Assembly: GCF_026343115.1 (NCBI RefSeq)
Contig: NZ_JAPEMC010000001.1
Span: 124,001-188,000, forward strand
Length of the DNA: 64,000 nucleotides
Direction: 5' to 3'
From: Streptomyces sp. NBC_00102
GTDB taxonomy: Bacteria > Actinomycetota > Actinomycetes > Streptomycetales > Streptomycetaceae
Below the pieces are notes generated by a model. That model was not told where the DNA came from. It searched no databases and saw nothing but the letters and a program-made list of their open reading frames with translations. Positions 1-13,070 of this stretch are shown piece by piece. How positions within the stretch are numbered: the first letter of the stretch is position 1; the number at the start of each line of letters is the position of its first letter. Position numbers and translations under genes: made by a program.

Positions 1-426
1 CGATCCGCCGAGGAGGGATAACCCCTGACCGAGCCAAAATATATTGAATGCCCGATTTTTCCGTAACCGCCGAGGTAACCCAGAATCGCCCGCCGAGGCG
101 TCCTCACCCGTACTTGACACATTCCACCTCAAGATTGAAAGCGGGAACCGAGGGAGAGACTAGGCAGGTCTCCTCGGCGAGAGCAAGACGATTTCGACAG
201 TTTCGACAAGGTGAAAATGGAATGAGGCGTTCCAGCTTCACACGTCGCACTGAACGTTTCACAAGTTGCCACTTGACCCGGCGCGCTCAGATGAGTCAAG
301 GTGAGGCACCAGTGCGCCACTTCGATCGACGATGCCCAATCCGTCGACCCCGCGCAGCTTCGCTCGGGCCACTTTCCGGCCCTCCTTTTCCCTCTGTTTA
401 CCAACACCCATTCAGGGGTTATTCCG
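1..426. promoter_or_regulatory. Upstream region of the NRPS cluster
   Basis: No convincing gene is present; ORFs crossing this stretch have poor codon bias. A TTGACA hexamer lies at 114-119 but no good -10 follows at normal spacing. A CAAGT/ACTTG inverted repeat (262-275, 4-nt spacer) and a direct repeat of TTTCGACA around 190-207 could be regulator sites. An AGGGG ribosome-binding site at 414-418 serves the leader ORF that starts at 427. The assignment as the cluster's control region rests on position only. Confidence 0.4.
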
Positions 427-483
427 ATGTCACAGCCTGAATTAGTGGTAGCACTTCCTCCCGCGAAGGCGGACTGCCGATGA
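427..483 (+). CDS. 18-codon leader ORF with TTA codon, coupled to dioxygenase
   Basis: Predicted peptide is MSQPELVVALPPAKADCR. It starts at ATG 427, eight bases after AGGGG (414-418), the best ribosome-binding site in this area. Its TGA overlaps the ATG of the dioxygenase gene at 480 (ATGA), so translation of the two would be coupled. Codon 6 (442-444) is TTA, read only by the bldA tRNA in Streptomyces, so the ORF could act as a developmental gate on the operon. Alternatives are that it is the true N-terminus of the dioxygenase split by a frameshift, or a chance ORF. No known peptide family was recognised. Confidence 0.45.
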   Translation: MSQPELVVALPPAKADCR

Positions 484-1424
484 ACGGCAATACCACCCTT
501 GCCCACGTCATCACGGCTGAAGCCCCCGCGCCGCTGGCCGAGTACGTGGGGCGGGAGCGGGATGTTCTGCGAACGACCCTCCACGAACACGGAGCGGTTC
601 TCCTCCGCGGTTTCACCGTCGGCGGTGCGCAGGGGCTGGACGCCGTCGTACGGCGTTTCGCCGACTCGGCGCCTCTCGACTACACCGAACGTTCCTCCCC
701 GAGGAAAGCCATCCACGGGAACGTCTACACCTCGACGGAGTACCCCGCCGGCGAGGAAATCTTCTTGCACAACGAGAACTCCTACCAGGCCGTTTGGCCG
801 CGGCTCCTGTTCTTCCACTGCGCGCAGCCACCCGACACCCGTGGTGCCACGCCCCTCGCGGACACCCGGCGCATCCACGACCTCATCCACCCCGACGTGC
901 GCGCCGAGTTCGTCCGGCGTAAGTGGCTGGTCGTGCGCAACTACTCGGAGGCACTCGGGCTCCCCTGGCAGGAGGTCTTCGGAACGGACAGCCGGGAAGC
1001 CGTGGAGCAGCAGTGCGCCCTGAACGGCATCGACGTCGAATGGCTCGGTTCCAACAGGCTCCGTACGAAAGCCGTTCGGGACGCCGTGCACCGCCACCCT
1101 GTCACCGGGGACGCCGTCTGGTTCAACCATGCGACGGTTTTCCATGTCTCCACGCTCCCGGAAGTCGTACAGCGCGGACTGCTCGAGATGTGCGGTGAGG
1201 AAAACCTACCCAGCAATACCTATTACGGCGACGGAGCGCCGATCCCCGGTGAGGTGCTCGACCATTTACGGGATTGCTACCGGAGCGCGTCCACCCGTTT
1301 CGACTACCAAAAGGACGACGTCGTCCTCGTCGACAACATGCTCACCGCCCACGGCCGTGAGCCGTTCACCGGCCCGCGCGTCGTCGCCGTCGCCATGGCC
1401 GAGCCGTCCAGCCACCCGCGATAG
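480..1424 (+). CDS. TauD/SyrP-family Fe(II)/2-oxoglutarate dioxygenase
   Basis: The 314-aa protein has the facial triad of the TauD/TfdA family: His97 and Glu99 in HNENSY, and a distal His291 in TAHGREPF. Arg300 in GPR is placed to bind 2-oxoglutarate. The HGAVLLRGF stretch near residue 37 is typical of SyrP-like enzymes, which hydroxylate amino acids, often Asp or Asn, free or on carrier proteins. It is the first large gene of the NRPS operon and ends 12 bp before mbtH. Its likely role is beta-hydroxylation of a building block, which fits the Asn-like code of the second synthetase. Codon 263 (1266-1268) is TTA. The start overlaps the leader ORF; GAAGG about 11 bases upstream is an acceptable ribosome-binding site. 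Confidence 0.85.
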   Translation: MNGNTTLAHVITAEAPAPLAEYVGRERDVLRTTLHEHGAVLLRGFTVGGAQGLDAVVRRFADSAPLDYTERSSPRKAIHGNVYTSTEYPAGEEIFLHNENSYQAVWPRLLFFHCAQPPDTRGATPLADTRRIHDLIHPDVRAEFVRRKWLVVRNYSEALGLPWQEVFGTDSREAVEQQCALNGIDVEWLGSNRLRTKAVRDAVHRHPVTGDAVWFNHATVFHVSTLPEVVQRGLLEMCGEENLPSNTYYGDGAPIPGEVLDHLRDCYRSASTRFDYQKDDVVLVDNMLTAHGREPFTGPRVVAVAMAEPSSHPR

Positions 1425-1436
1425 GAGAGACGTCCC

Positions 1437-1676
1437 ATGACCACCGACGCAATCAACGACCACACCCTGTACAAGGTGGTCGTGAACCACGAGGAGCAAT
1501 TCTCCGTGTGGCCTCTCGGCAAGGAGAACGCCCCCGGCTGGTCCGACGTCGGCATCAGCGGGCCCAAGGCGGAGTGCCTCGCGCACATCGGGCAGGTCTG
1601 GACCGACATGCGGCCGCTCAGCCTGCGCCGTCGCATGGCCGAACAGGAATCGCGGCCCGGAGGCTCTGCCCTGTGA
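1437..1676 (+). CDS. MbtH-like NRPS accessory protein
   Basis: The 79-aa protein carries the MbtH signature: NHEEQFSVWP near the start, GW.DVG..GPKAECL in the middle and WTDMRPLSLR near the end. MbtH proteins bind adenylation domains and make them soluble and active, so it should serve one or both synthetases downstream. AGGAGA sits a few bases before the ATG at 1437. It follows the dioxygenase by 12 bp, and its stop overlaps the GTG of the next small gene. Confidence 0.95.
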   Translation: MTTDAINDHTLYKVVVNHEEQFSVWPLGKENAPGWSDVGISGPKAECLAHIGQVWTDMRPLSLRRRMAEQESRPGGSAL

Positions 1677-1927
1677 GGGCCTATTGCAGGGCTTATCCCC
1701 TGGGCCGGCTGCGCGCGTTCGAGGAATGGGCCGGTCACGCGGCCGAGGCTGCCTCCGGCCTGGACCCGGACGAGGTGGTTTTCCTCTGGGACGACCTCAC
1801 CGTGGTGCGCAGTCCGGTCAGCGCCGAGGCGCAGGTGCTGTGGGACACGGTGAGCCCGCCGTGGGAAGCGTTCTGCACCGATTCCCTCGGCTTCACCGGC
1901 CAGCCGGCCCCCACCACGTCCCTTTGA
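1673..1927 (+). CDS. Small conserved-looking protein of unknown function in NRPS operon
   Basis: Predicted 84 aa from GTG 1673, which overlaps the mbtH stop (GTGA), implying translational coupling. The sequence begins MRAYCRAYPLGRLRAFEEWA, includes FLWDDLTVVRSP and ends with a LWDTV..PWEAFC segment. It is rich in Trp, Asp and Glu and reads like a folded acidic protein. Third-position GC is high, in keeping with real coding. I do not recognise the family. Position suggests a role with the synthetases, for example as an adenylation partner, but this is inference. A longer reading from an upstream ATG at 1508 would run through mbtH out of frame and was not chosen. Confidence 0.6.
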   Translation: MRAYCRAYPLGRLRAFEEWAGHAAEAASGLDPDEVVFLWDDLTVVRSPVSAEAQVLWDTVSPPWEAFCTDSLGFTGQPAPTTSL

Positions 1928-1977
1928 CCCCTGCGCGTTCCGGCTGCCGGGCTCTTCGCCGTACGCGGCCCTCCCTG

Positions 1978-2139
1978 AAGGCTGTCCCGCAACTCCTGGC
2001 GGGTGTGCGACGACGGCTACGGCACCTCGCCGCGTTGTCGGAACATCCGCACACATCCAGTATGCGGACGTCCCTCCGCCTTGCGATGCACCGCATCTGA
2101 CGCCGCACACCGGTCCACCAGGAGTTGCGGTACAGCCTT
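1978..2139. mobile_element. MITE-like element with 22-bp inverted repeats
   Basis: Bases 1978-1999 and 2118-2139 form 22-bp inverted arms with a single mismatch. Pairing resumes inside them between the GGGTGTGCG region near 2001-2010 and the CGCACACCG region near 2105-2113. A smaller hairpin, TCCGCA/TGCGGA, lies near 2045-2065. There is no room for a transposase. The structure resembles a miniature inverted-repeat element, sitting between the 84-aa gene and the first synthetase. An obvious target duplication was not seen. It could instead be a large RNA hairpin affecting expression of the synthetases. Confidence 0.55.
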
Positions 2140-2166
2140 TACCCACCGATTCGAAGGAAGCGGACC

Positions 2167-5360
<3,194 letters not shown>

Positions 5361-5364
<4 letters not shown>

Positions 5365-8300
5365 ATGATCTGACCGACCGCATCGCCTCGCTGCCCGTCG
5401 GCAAGCGCGCCGAGCTCCGTGAGCTCCTGTGGGAGCGTGGTATCCCGACGGCCGCGCTCAGGAAGCCCGACGAGGCCGTCCCGGCCTCTTTCACCCAGCG
5501 CCGTCTGGCCTTTCTCCAGGAACTCACGCCGGACAGCGCGGCCTACAACAGCCCCATGTCCTGCCGTCTGACCGGACCTCTCGATCCCGTGGCCCTGGAA
5601 GGGGCCCTCAACGACGTACTGGTCCGGCAGGCCGTCCTGCGCACCAGTCTTCCCGTCCGCGACGGGGTGGTGGTCCAACACGTCAACGCGCATACCCCTC
5701 GTGAATTACCCGTGACGGACCTCACGGGGCTCGGGGCGGAGGCGGCGCGCGCCGAAAGCATCCGGCTGGCCGAGCTCGAGCAACAGGTCCCCTTCGATCT
5801 GGCGAGCGGGCCGTTGGTGCGCTTCCACCTGCTCCTGGTCGCCGAGCAGGAGGCGGTACTGCTCCTGACCTTCCACCATGCCGTGTTCGACGGCTGGTCG
5901 ATCAGTGTGTTCGTCCAGGACGTGGCCCACTGCTACGAGGCCCGCTCGTGCGGCAGGGCGGCAGCACTCGCTCCGCTGGGCCCGGACTACGCCGAGTACG
6001 CGCGGTGGCAGCAGGAGTGGGTCGAGAGCGACGAGGCCAAGGCACAGCTGGACTACTGGGTGGACCGCCTGGCCGGCGCCCCCGAGCTGTTGTCCCTGCC
6101 GCTGGACCATCGGCGCCCCGCACGACCCAGCACCGTCGGCGCAAGCGTGCGTGTGCTCCTCCCTCCCTCGGTCCGCGACGCCCTGGCCGACCTGGCCGCG
6201 CGGTCGGGCTGCACCCTTTTCATGGTCCTCCTCGCCGCGTTCCAGATAACGCTGAGCCGCTACAGCGGCCAGCAGGACATCGTCGTGGGAACCCCCGTGG
6301 CCGCCCGCCGCAGCGGCCATCTGCAGAACCTCGTCGGGTTCTTCGCGAACTCCGTGGCGCTGCGCTCCGAGGTCGACCCGCAGTTGCCGTTCGGCGAGTT
6401 CCTGAAGCAGGTGCGCGAAACCTGCCTGGCGGCCTACGACCACCAGGACATGCCACTGGACCTACTGGCCCAGCGACTGCATCCGGAACGCGACCTCGGC
6501 CGTAACCCGCTCTACCAGGTGAACTTCACGCTGCACAACACCCCCGAGCCCGTCGACACGGTGGGCGGGCTCACCCTCTCCCCGCTGACACTGGACCTGG
6601 ACGCGGCCCGCTTCGATCTCGACCTCAACGTCTGGGACGGCGCCGACGGCCTCGACTGCCAGCTGATCCACGCGGTGGACCTGTTCGACGGAGCGACCGC
6701 GGAACGCGTCCTGGAGTCTCTGCGTGTGCTCGTGGACGGAGTGCTCGCGGATCCGGCCGCATCGCTGGCATCTCTGCCGGTGACCGCCCCAGCCGCCACC
6801 GCGGGCGTCGCCGCCGGTCTGTACGGGGCCGAGACGGCCCGTCCGGCCGACATGCGGGTGCACCGGCTGTTCGGCGAACAGGTCCGGCGCACCCCGGACG
6901 CCATCGCCGTGTCCTCCGGGCTCGGGGAGATGACGTACGCGGAACTGGACGCCGCCTCCGACCGCGCGGCCGCCCGCCTCACGGAGTTGGGCGTACGCGG
7001 CGGGACGACGACCGCGGTCCGGACGCGGCGTTCGCCGGCGCTCGTCGTGGCGCTCCTCGGCATCCTCAAAGCAGGTGGTGCCTACCTGCCGGTCGATCCC
7101 GGCCATCCGGCGTCCCGTACGGAGCAGATGCTCCAGGACAGCGGAGCCGTCCTGGTGGTGACGGAGGACGGCGGCGAGCCCCTGGCCGGGCTGCCGACCG
7201 TGGCCGCGGCGGCGCTGTCGGCCGGCACGGCCACGGTGGGAGCACGGCCCGCCCCGGGGGCGGCGGGCGACGACGCGGACATCATGTACCTGATCTATAC
7301 GTCCGGTTCCACCGGCATTCCCAAGGCTGCGGTGCTCTCCCACCGGCAGGTCGCCAACTACCTGCTCTGGGCCGCTGACACCTTCGACGCCGCGGGGGGC
7401 AGTGGGGTGCCCGTCCACTCGTCGATCGGTTTCGATCTGACGGTCACCAGCCTGTTCGCTCCGCTGCTCAGCGGCCAGCGCCTGGTCCTTCTCGATGAGG
7501 AGGGGGCTCCGGGCGAGGCGCTGGTGCGTTCGGCGGAGTCCGCGCGCGACCTGAGTTTCGTCAAGTTGACGCCCTCCCACCTCAAGTTGCTCGAGGACGC
7601 TGCGGACCCGGACCGGGATGCGCCGTGGTCGCGCATTGCGGTGATCGGCGGCGAGGACCTGCGTGAGGAACAAGTTGCGGCATGGCGGGCAGGCGGAACG
7701 ATTCGTCGCCTGTTCAACGAATACGGCCCCACCGAGACCGCGGTCGCCTGCGCGGCGCACGAGGACGACGGCCGGCCGACGCCCTCGGGGGCCGTCCCCA
7801 TCGGGCGCCCCATCCCCCACACCCAGCTGTACGTTCTGGACCCGCTGATGAACCCGGTTCCCGTGGGTGCGCCCGGCGAGCTCCACGTGGGCGGAGCCGG
7901 CGTCTCGTACGGCTACTGGAAGCGCCCCGAGCTGACCGCCGAACGGTTCGTCCCGGATCCCTTCAAAGGCGGTGGAGCCCGCCTCTACCGGACGGGTGAC
8001 CTGGCCCGCGTCCTGCGGGACGGCTCGCTGGAATACCTCGGCCGGCTCGACGACCAGGTGAAGATCCGAGGCCACCGGATCGAGCTCGGCGAAGTCACGT
8101 CCGTGCTGTCGGCGATGCCCGGCGTACGGCAGGCGCTCGTGGAGGTGGACCGCCGTGTTCCCGGCAACGCGGAACTCGTCGCCTTCCTCGAGATCGGCCC
8201 CGAGGATCCTGGCCCGGCGGACCGCGGCGACTCGGCCGACGGCCTCCTGGACCGCTGGCGCGACTTGTACCAGGACACCTACGCGGACCTCGGTGCTTCC

Positions 8301-11252
8301 CCGGGCGCCGACCCGTCGTTCAACCTCGCCGGGTGGACCAGCAGTTACACGGGAGGCCCGATCGACCCGTCCGAGATGTCGCAGTGGCTGGACTCGACGG
8401 TGCACCGGATCACGGCGCTGGAACCCCGTCACGCCCTGGAGATCGGCTGCGGAACCGGCATGATCCTCTCCCGCGTCGCCCCGGCCTGCGAGACGTTCCA
8501 CGGCACCGACCAGTCCGCACCGGCCATCCAGTACGTGCGGGACACGGTCGTCCCCGCCGTCCCGGTTCCCGACGGCGCCGTGTCGCTCGCCGCGGCACCC
8601 GCGCACCGGAGCATCCGGGCGGGGCGACGGTACGACACCGTCGTCCTCAACTCCGTCGTCCAGTATTTCCCGTCGGCCGAGTATCTGCGCGAAGTGCTGA
8701 CGCAAGCGGTGTCCGCGCTGTCCGAGGGCGGCCGGGTGTTCGTCGGCGACGTCCGAAGCCTCGGGCTCCTGGAGGCCTTCCACGCGTCGGTCCTCGCCCA
8801 CCGGGCGCAGCCCGGCACCAAGGCCGGCCGGTTGCGTGCCGAACTGCGGCGCCAGGTCGCCCTGGAACCCGAACTCTGCCTGGATCCGGGCTTCTTCCAC
8901 GGTCTTCGCGAAACACTGCCGCGGATCACCGGTGTCAGCGTCCTGCCGAAGAGGGGACGGTACGACAACGAACTCAGCGTGTTCCGTTACGACGTCGTAC
9001 TCACCGTCGACGGCGCTCCCCGGCCGGCACCGGCGGGCACGGACTGGAGTGCGGCCGGGATGGACCTGGCGGCACTGGAGAAGCAGCTGTCCGAGGGCGG
9101 GCCCGCCGATGGCACGCTCGCCTTCTCCGGCGTGCCGAACGCCCGTACCCGTACGACGATCGCCTTCCGTGACGCACTTGCCCACGCACTCCCGCAGACC
9201 CCCGTGGAGGAGGTCCGGGCCCGCGCCGAAGATGCCACGGGGGAGGCGGGAGTGCACCCCGAGGACCTGTGGGAGCTCGCCGAGCGGTACGGGATCGAGG
9301 CCGGGGTGACCTGGGACACCGGGAGCGCCGACGGCAGCTTCGACGTCGTGCTGCGCCGGCCTGCCGGCGAACGGGCCGGGAGTCCTGCCCCGGCGCACGC
9401 CACCGGCACAGCCCCGGCGCGGCGGACCACCGCCAATGAACCACTGTGGCAGGCCAGGAGCGCGGCACGGATCTCGGCGGTCGAGGAACGCGCGCGGGAG
9501 ATCCTCCCGCCCGCTCTCGTCCCTGCCCGCTTCCTGCCGCTGCCGCAGTTCCCGCTCACCCGGAACGGCAAGGTGGACCGTGCCGAGCTGCGGCAGGACC
9601 TGGCCCTGACGGTCGGCAGGACGACCGGTCAGGCGCCCGCGGTGGAGCCGCTGACGCCCACCGAGGTACGGATCGCCGCGATCTGGACCGAGCTGCTGGG
9701 TCGCGACGGTATCCGGTCCGACTCCGACTTCTTCAATCTCGGAGGCCACTCTCTGCTCAGCTTCCAGCTGGTGTCCCGGCTCCGCGAGGAGTTCGGCGCC
9801 GACGTACCCATCCGCGCCCCCTTCGAAGCGCCGGTGCTGCGTGACCTCGGCCGGATGCTGGACGGGCTGGGGGTCACGGATCCCGCGCCGAGGACCCCGG
9901 CCCTGCCCCCGCTGGTACCGGTGCCGCGCACCCAGCGGACGGTGCCCTCCTTCGCGCAGGAACGCATGTGGTTCACCACTCAGCTGGACCCTGAGAGCAG
10001 GCAGTACAACTACGGCACCTACCTGCGGCTGACCGGCACGCTCCACATCGGTCATCTGGAGCACGCCCTGAACCAGGTGACGGGTCGCCACGAGGTGCTG
10101 CGCACGCTCATCAGGTCGGACGAGGGCGTCGCCTACCAAATGGTCCTGCCCCAGGCACCGGCCACGCTGCCCGTCCTGGACCTCACCGGCCTTCCGGACG
10201 ACCTGCGCGAGCGGGTCGCACGGCGGCTCGCCCGCGAGCAGTACGACCAGCGGATCGACCTGGCGCACCCGCCGGTCGTACGCGTGAACCTGCTCCGGCT
10301 CGCCGCCGACGAGCACGTCCTGCTGCTCACCACCCATCACATCGCGCTGGACGGCTGGTCGGTGGGGCTGCTCGTGTGCGAGATCACGGAGTGCTACGCG
10401 GCCCTGTGCGAGGGCCGTCCGCATGAACCGGCCGTGCTCCCCGTGCAGTACGCGGACTATGCGGTGTGGCAGCGCTCCCTGCGCGACGGCGGCCAGTACG
10501 ACCGCATGCTTTCCTACTGGCGGACGCAGCTGGACGGCATCCTGTCCCTCCCCGCCGTGCCGCTGGACCGCCCCCGGCCGGCCGGCACCGCGCACCGCGG
10601 CGGGACCCTGCCGTTCCGGATCGACGAAGCGGTGGCAGACCGGTTGCGGGCGCTGTGCAAGGAAGAGGACATCACTCTCTTCATGGCGTTCCTGGCCGTC
10701 ACCCACACGCTGCTGGCCGAGCTGACCGACGGGACGGACGTGGTCGTGGGCGCGGATGTCGCCGGCCGGTCGGACGCCGCCGTGGAGAATCTGATCGGGT
10801 TCTTCGTCAACCAGGTGGTACTGCGGGGCGACCTGTCCGGTGAACCCACCTGGCTGGAGCTGCTGCGGAGGACGAAAGCCCTCACCGTGGACGCCTATGC
10901 CCACCAGGACCTGCCCTTCGAGGACGTGGTCAAGGCGCTGAACCCACGTCGCGGAAGCAATCAGAGCCCGCTCTTCCAGCTGAAGCTCACGCTGGACAAC
11001 ACTCCTCAGCACCAGCAGGACCTGCCCGGCCTGGAGGTCGAACCGTTCGTGGTCGACATCGCCGACACCAGCCGGTTCGACCTGACCGTCCGGCTACGGG
11101 AGGACCGTGCGGGCATCGACGCGTTCTGGGAGTACGACGCCGAACTCTTCGAAGAGTCGACGGTCCAGAGGATGCAGCGCCGGTTCGTCGAACTGGTCGG
11201 CAACCTCACCTCGGAGCCAGGATCGCCCGCCGTCCGAGCCCAGGAGGGATGA
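5361..11252 (+). CDS. NRPS, C-A(methyltransferase)-PCP-C
   Basis: The 1963-aa synthetase starts at GTG 5361 after AGGGA. Domain order: condensation (HHAVFDG, first His about 172), adenylation (YTSGSTGIPK near 646), a methyltransferase inserted between adenylation cores A8 and A9/A10 (LEIGCGTG near 1026), the rest of adenylation (TRNGKVDRAEL near 1400), carrier (GGHSLL near 1462), and a second condensation domain (HHIALDG near 1659) that ends the protein. The pocket reads D-L-T-K-V-G-E-V-A-K, one position from common Asn codes, so an N-methylated Asn-like residue is predicted. No thioesterase follows. The terminal condensation domain may release the chain onto an amine or alcohol, or await a partner encoded elsewhere. 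Codon 116 (5706-5708) is TTA. Confidence 0.95.
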
Positions 11253-11255
11253 GAG

Positions 11256-13070
11256 ATGACGTCCGCCACTCCCCCCGTCCACCGGCACCCCTATGGCGAC
11301 ACCCTGACCGGGGTGCTGCGCCACCAGGCTGCTTCCTTCCCCGACCGGGTCGTATACACAGAGCTGGCGCAGGACGGCAGCGAGCTCGCGAGCATCACCT
11401 ACGGTGCGTTCGAACGACGGGTGAGAGCCGTGGCCGCGGAGATCCAGCGGAGCAGTCGGCCCGGGGAACGCGCCCTGGTGTTCCTGCCTCCCGGCCTGGA
11501 CTTCATCACGGCCTTCTTCGCCTGCTCCTTCGCCGGCGTCATCGCGGTCCCCGTGCCGTATCCGGACTCCCCGTTCGGGAACCGGCGGCAGGAAAACCGG
11601 CTCCGGCAGATCGTGAAGGACGCCGACCCGTCCGTGATCCTCACCACGGCCAAGTACGCCTCCGAAGCCGAGGACGGACCCCTGGGTATCACGGCGAGGG
11701 CGGTCGACGTGCCGGCCGTCGCCACGGAACTGGCCGACACGTGGCGGGACACGCGGAGCACGGCGGAGACGGTGGCGCTGCTGCAGTACACATCGGGGTC
11801 GACGAGCGCTCCCAAAGGGGTCGTGCTGACCCAGAGCAACATGACGGACAACTTCGCCGGACTCACGGGCAGCCTCGCACGGCACACCTGGCTCTCCGGC
11901 AGCGGCTCCGACTTCACCAGCGTCACCTGGCTGCCGCCCTTCCACGACATGGGCCTGGCCACCCTGATCTTCCCGGTCCTCGTCGGCGGCCACTGCGTCC
12001 TCATGTCCCCCACCACCTTCCTGATGCGCCCGGCACGGTGGCTGGAGGTGATGTCGTCCTACCGGGCCCAGATGACCACGGGACCCAATTTCGCCTTCGA
12101 CCTGTGTGTGGATCGGATCGCGCCGCGCGACCGGACCGGCCTCGACCTGAGTCGCTGGGAGGTCGCCATCTGCGGCGCCGAACCCGTGCGCGCCTCGACC
12201 CTGGCCCGGTTCACGCAGGCCTTCGCCCCCCACGGCTTCCGTCCGTCGGTCTTCATGCCGAGTTACGGGCTGGCCGAGGCCAACGTGTTCGCGACCGGCA
12301 CGCACGGCCCCCACGAGGTCGCCCGTCTCGACGTGGAGGCGCTGGAACAGCAGGGAGTCGTGCGGGAGGCCGAGAACGGCGGGCCTGCCCGAAGCGTGGT
12401 CTCCTGCGGCCGGCCGCCGGGAAACGCCCTGGTCCGGATCGTCGACCGGGAGACCGGACAACCGAGCCCGCCCGACCGTGTGGGCGAGATCTGGCTGGCG
12501 GGCGCCAATGTGGCCCGCGGCTACTGGCGCGATCCGGAGGCGACCCGGTCCGCGTTCGGTGCGGTGCTGCCCGGGGAGGAGAACGCCTTCCTGCGGACCG
12601 GCGATCTCGGCTTCCTGCGGGACGGACAGCTCTACGTCACGGGACGCGCGGACGACCTGATCATCATCGACGGGCGCAACATGTACCCGCAGGACCTCGA
12701 GCTGACCGTGACCGCGAGCCATCCGGCCGTCAATGCCGGCGTGGCGGCGGTGTTCACGGTTCCGGGCGACGGCGACGAGGAAGTCCGGGTGGTCGCCGTG
12801 GCAGAGATGGCGCAGCGGCGCCGCACGACGGATCCGGCCGGGACAGCGGCCGTTCCGGCCCGCCGCGAGGTGGTGCTGGCGGTGCGCCGTGAGGTGGCCG
12901 AGGAACACCAGGTCGGGCTCGGCGACGTCGTACTTCTCACCCCGGGCCGCCTCCCGCGGACGACGAGCGGAAAGGTCCAGCGCCGCGAGACCCGGCGGCT
13001 CTATCTCAGTGGTGGGCTCGATGCCTGGCTTTGGTCCGGGGAATCCGCCGTGGGAGGAACCCGTGCCTGA
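11256..13070 (+). CDS. Fatty acyl-AMP ligase-like enzyme (FAAL)
   Basis: The 604-aa protein belongs to the ANL superfamily. It has the P-loop LQYTSGSTSAPKGVVL, PSYGLAEANVF, and a late GDLGFLRDGQLYVTGR followed by DDLIIIDGRNMYPQDLE, which is typical of fatty acyl-AMP ligases such as FadD32. Such enzymes activate a carboxylic acid as the adenylate and pass it to a carrier protein. It begins three bases after the NRPS stop, with AGGAGGGATGAGAG at the junction. No separate acyl carrier protein is encoded nearby, so loading may go to a synthetase carrier domain through the degenerate first condensation domain. Action on an aryl or other acid cannot be excluded. Confidence 0.88.
   Translation: MTSATPPVHRHPYGDTLTGVLRHQAASFPDRVVYTELAQDGSELASITYGAFERRVRAVAAEIQRSSRPGERALVFLPPGLDFITAFFACSFAGVIAVPVPYPDSPFGNRRQENRLRQIVKDADPSVILTTAKYASEAEDGPLGITARAVDVPAVATELADTWRDTRSTAETVALLQYTSGSTSAPKGVVLTQSNMTDNFAGLTGSLARHTWLSGSGSDFTSVTWLPPFHDMGLATLIFPVLVGGHCVLMSPTTFLMRPARWLEVMSSYRAQMTTGPNFAFDLCVDRIAPRDRTGLDLSRWEVAICGAEPVRASTLARFTQAFAPHGFRPSVFMPSYGLAEANVFATGTHGPHEVARLDVEALEQQGVVREAENGGPARSVVSCGRPPGNALVRIVDRETGQPSPPDRVGEIWLAGANVARGYWRDPEATRSAFGAVLPGEENAFLRTGDLGFLRDGQLYVTGRADDLIIIDGRNMYPQDLELTVTASHPAVNAGVAAVFTVPGDGDEEVRVVAVAEMAQRRRTTDPAGTAAVPARREVVLAVRREVAEEHQVGLGDVVLLTPGRLPRTTSGKVQRRETRRLYLSGGLDAWLWSGESAVGGTRA

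Noticed and set aside
2125..2166. Upstream TTG as start for the first NRPS
   Set aside because: It lies within the right arm of the inverted repeat and lacks a spaced ribosome-binding site; TTG 2167 has GAAGGAAG seven bases upstream.
6462..11012. A 1516-codon minus-strand frame opposite the second NRPS
   Set aside because: It is a mirror of a high-GC coding strand; the plus-strand frame has complete NRPS motifs.
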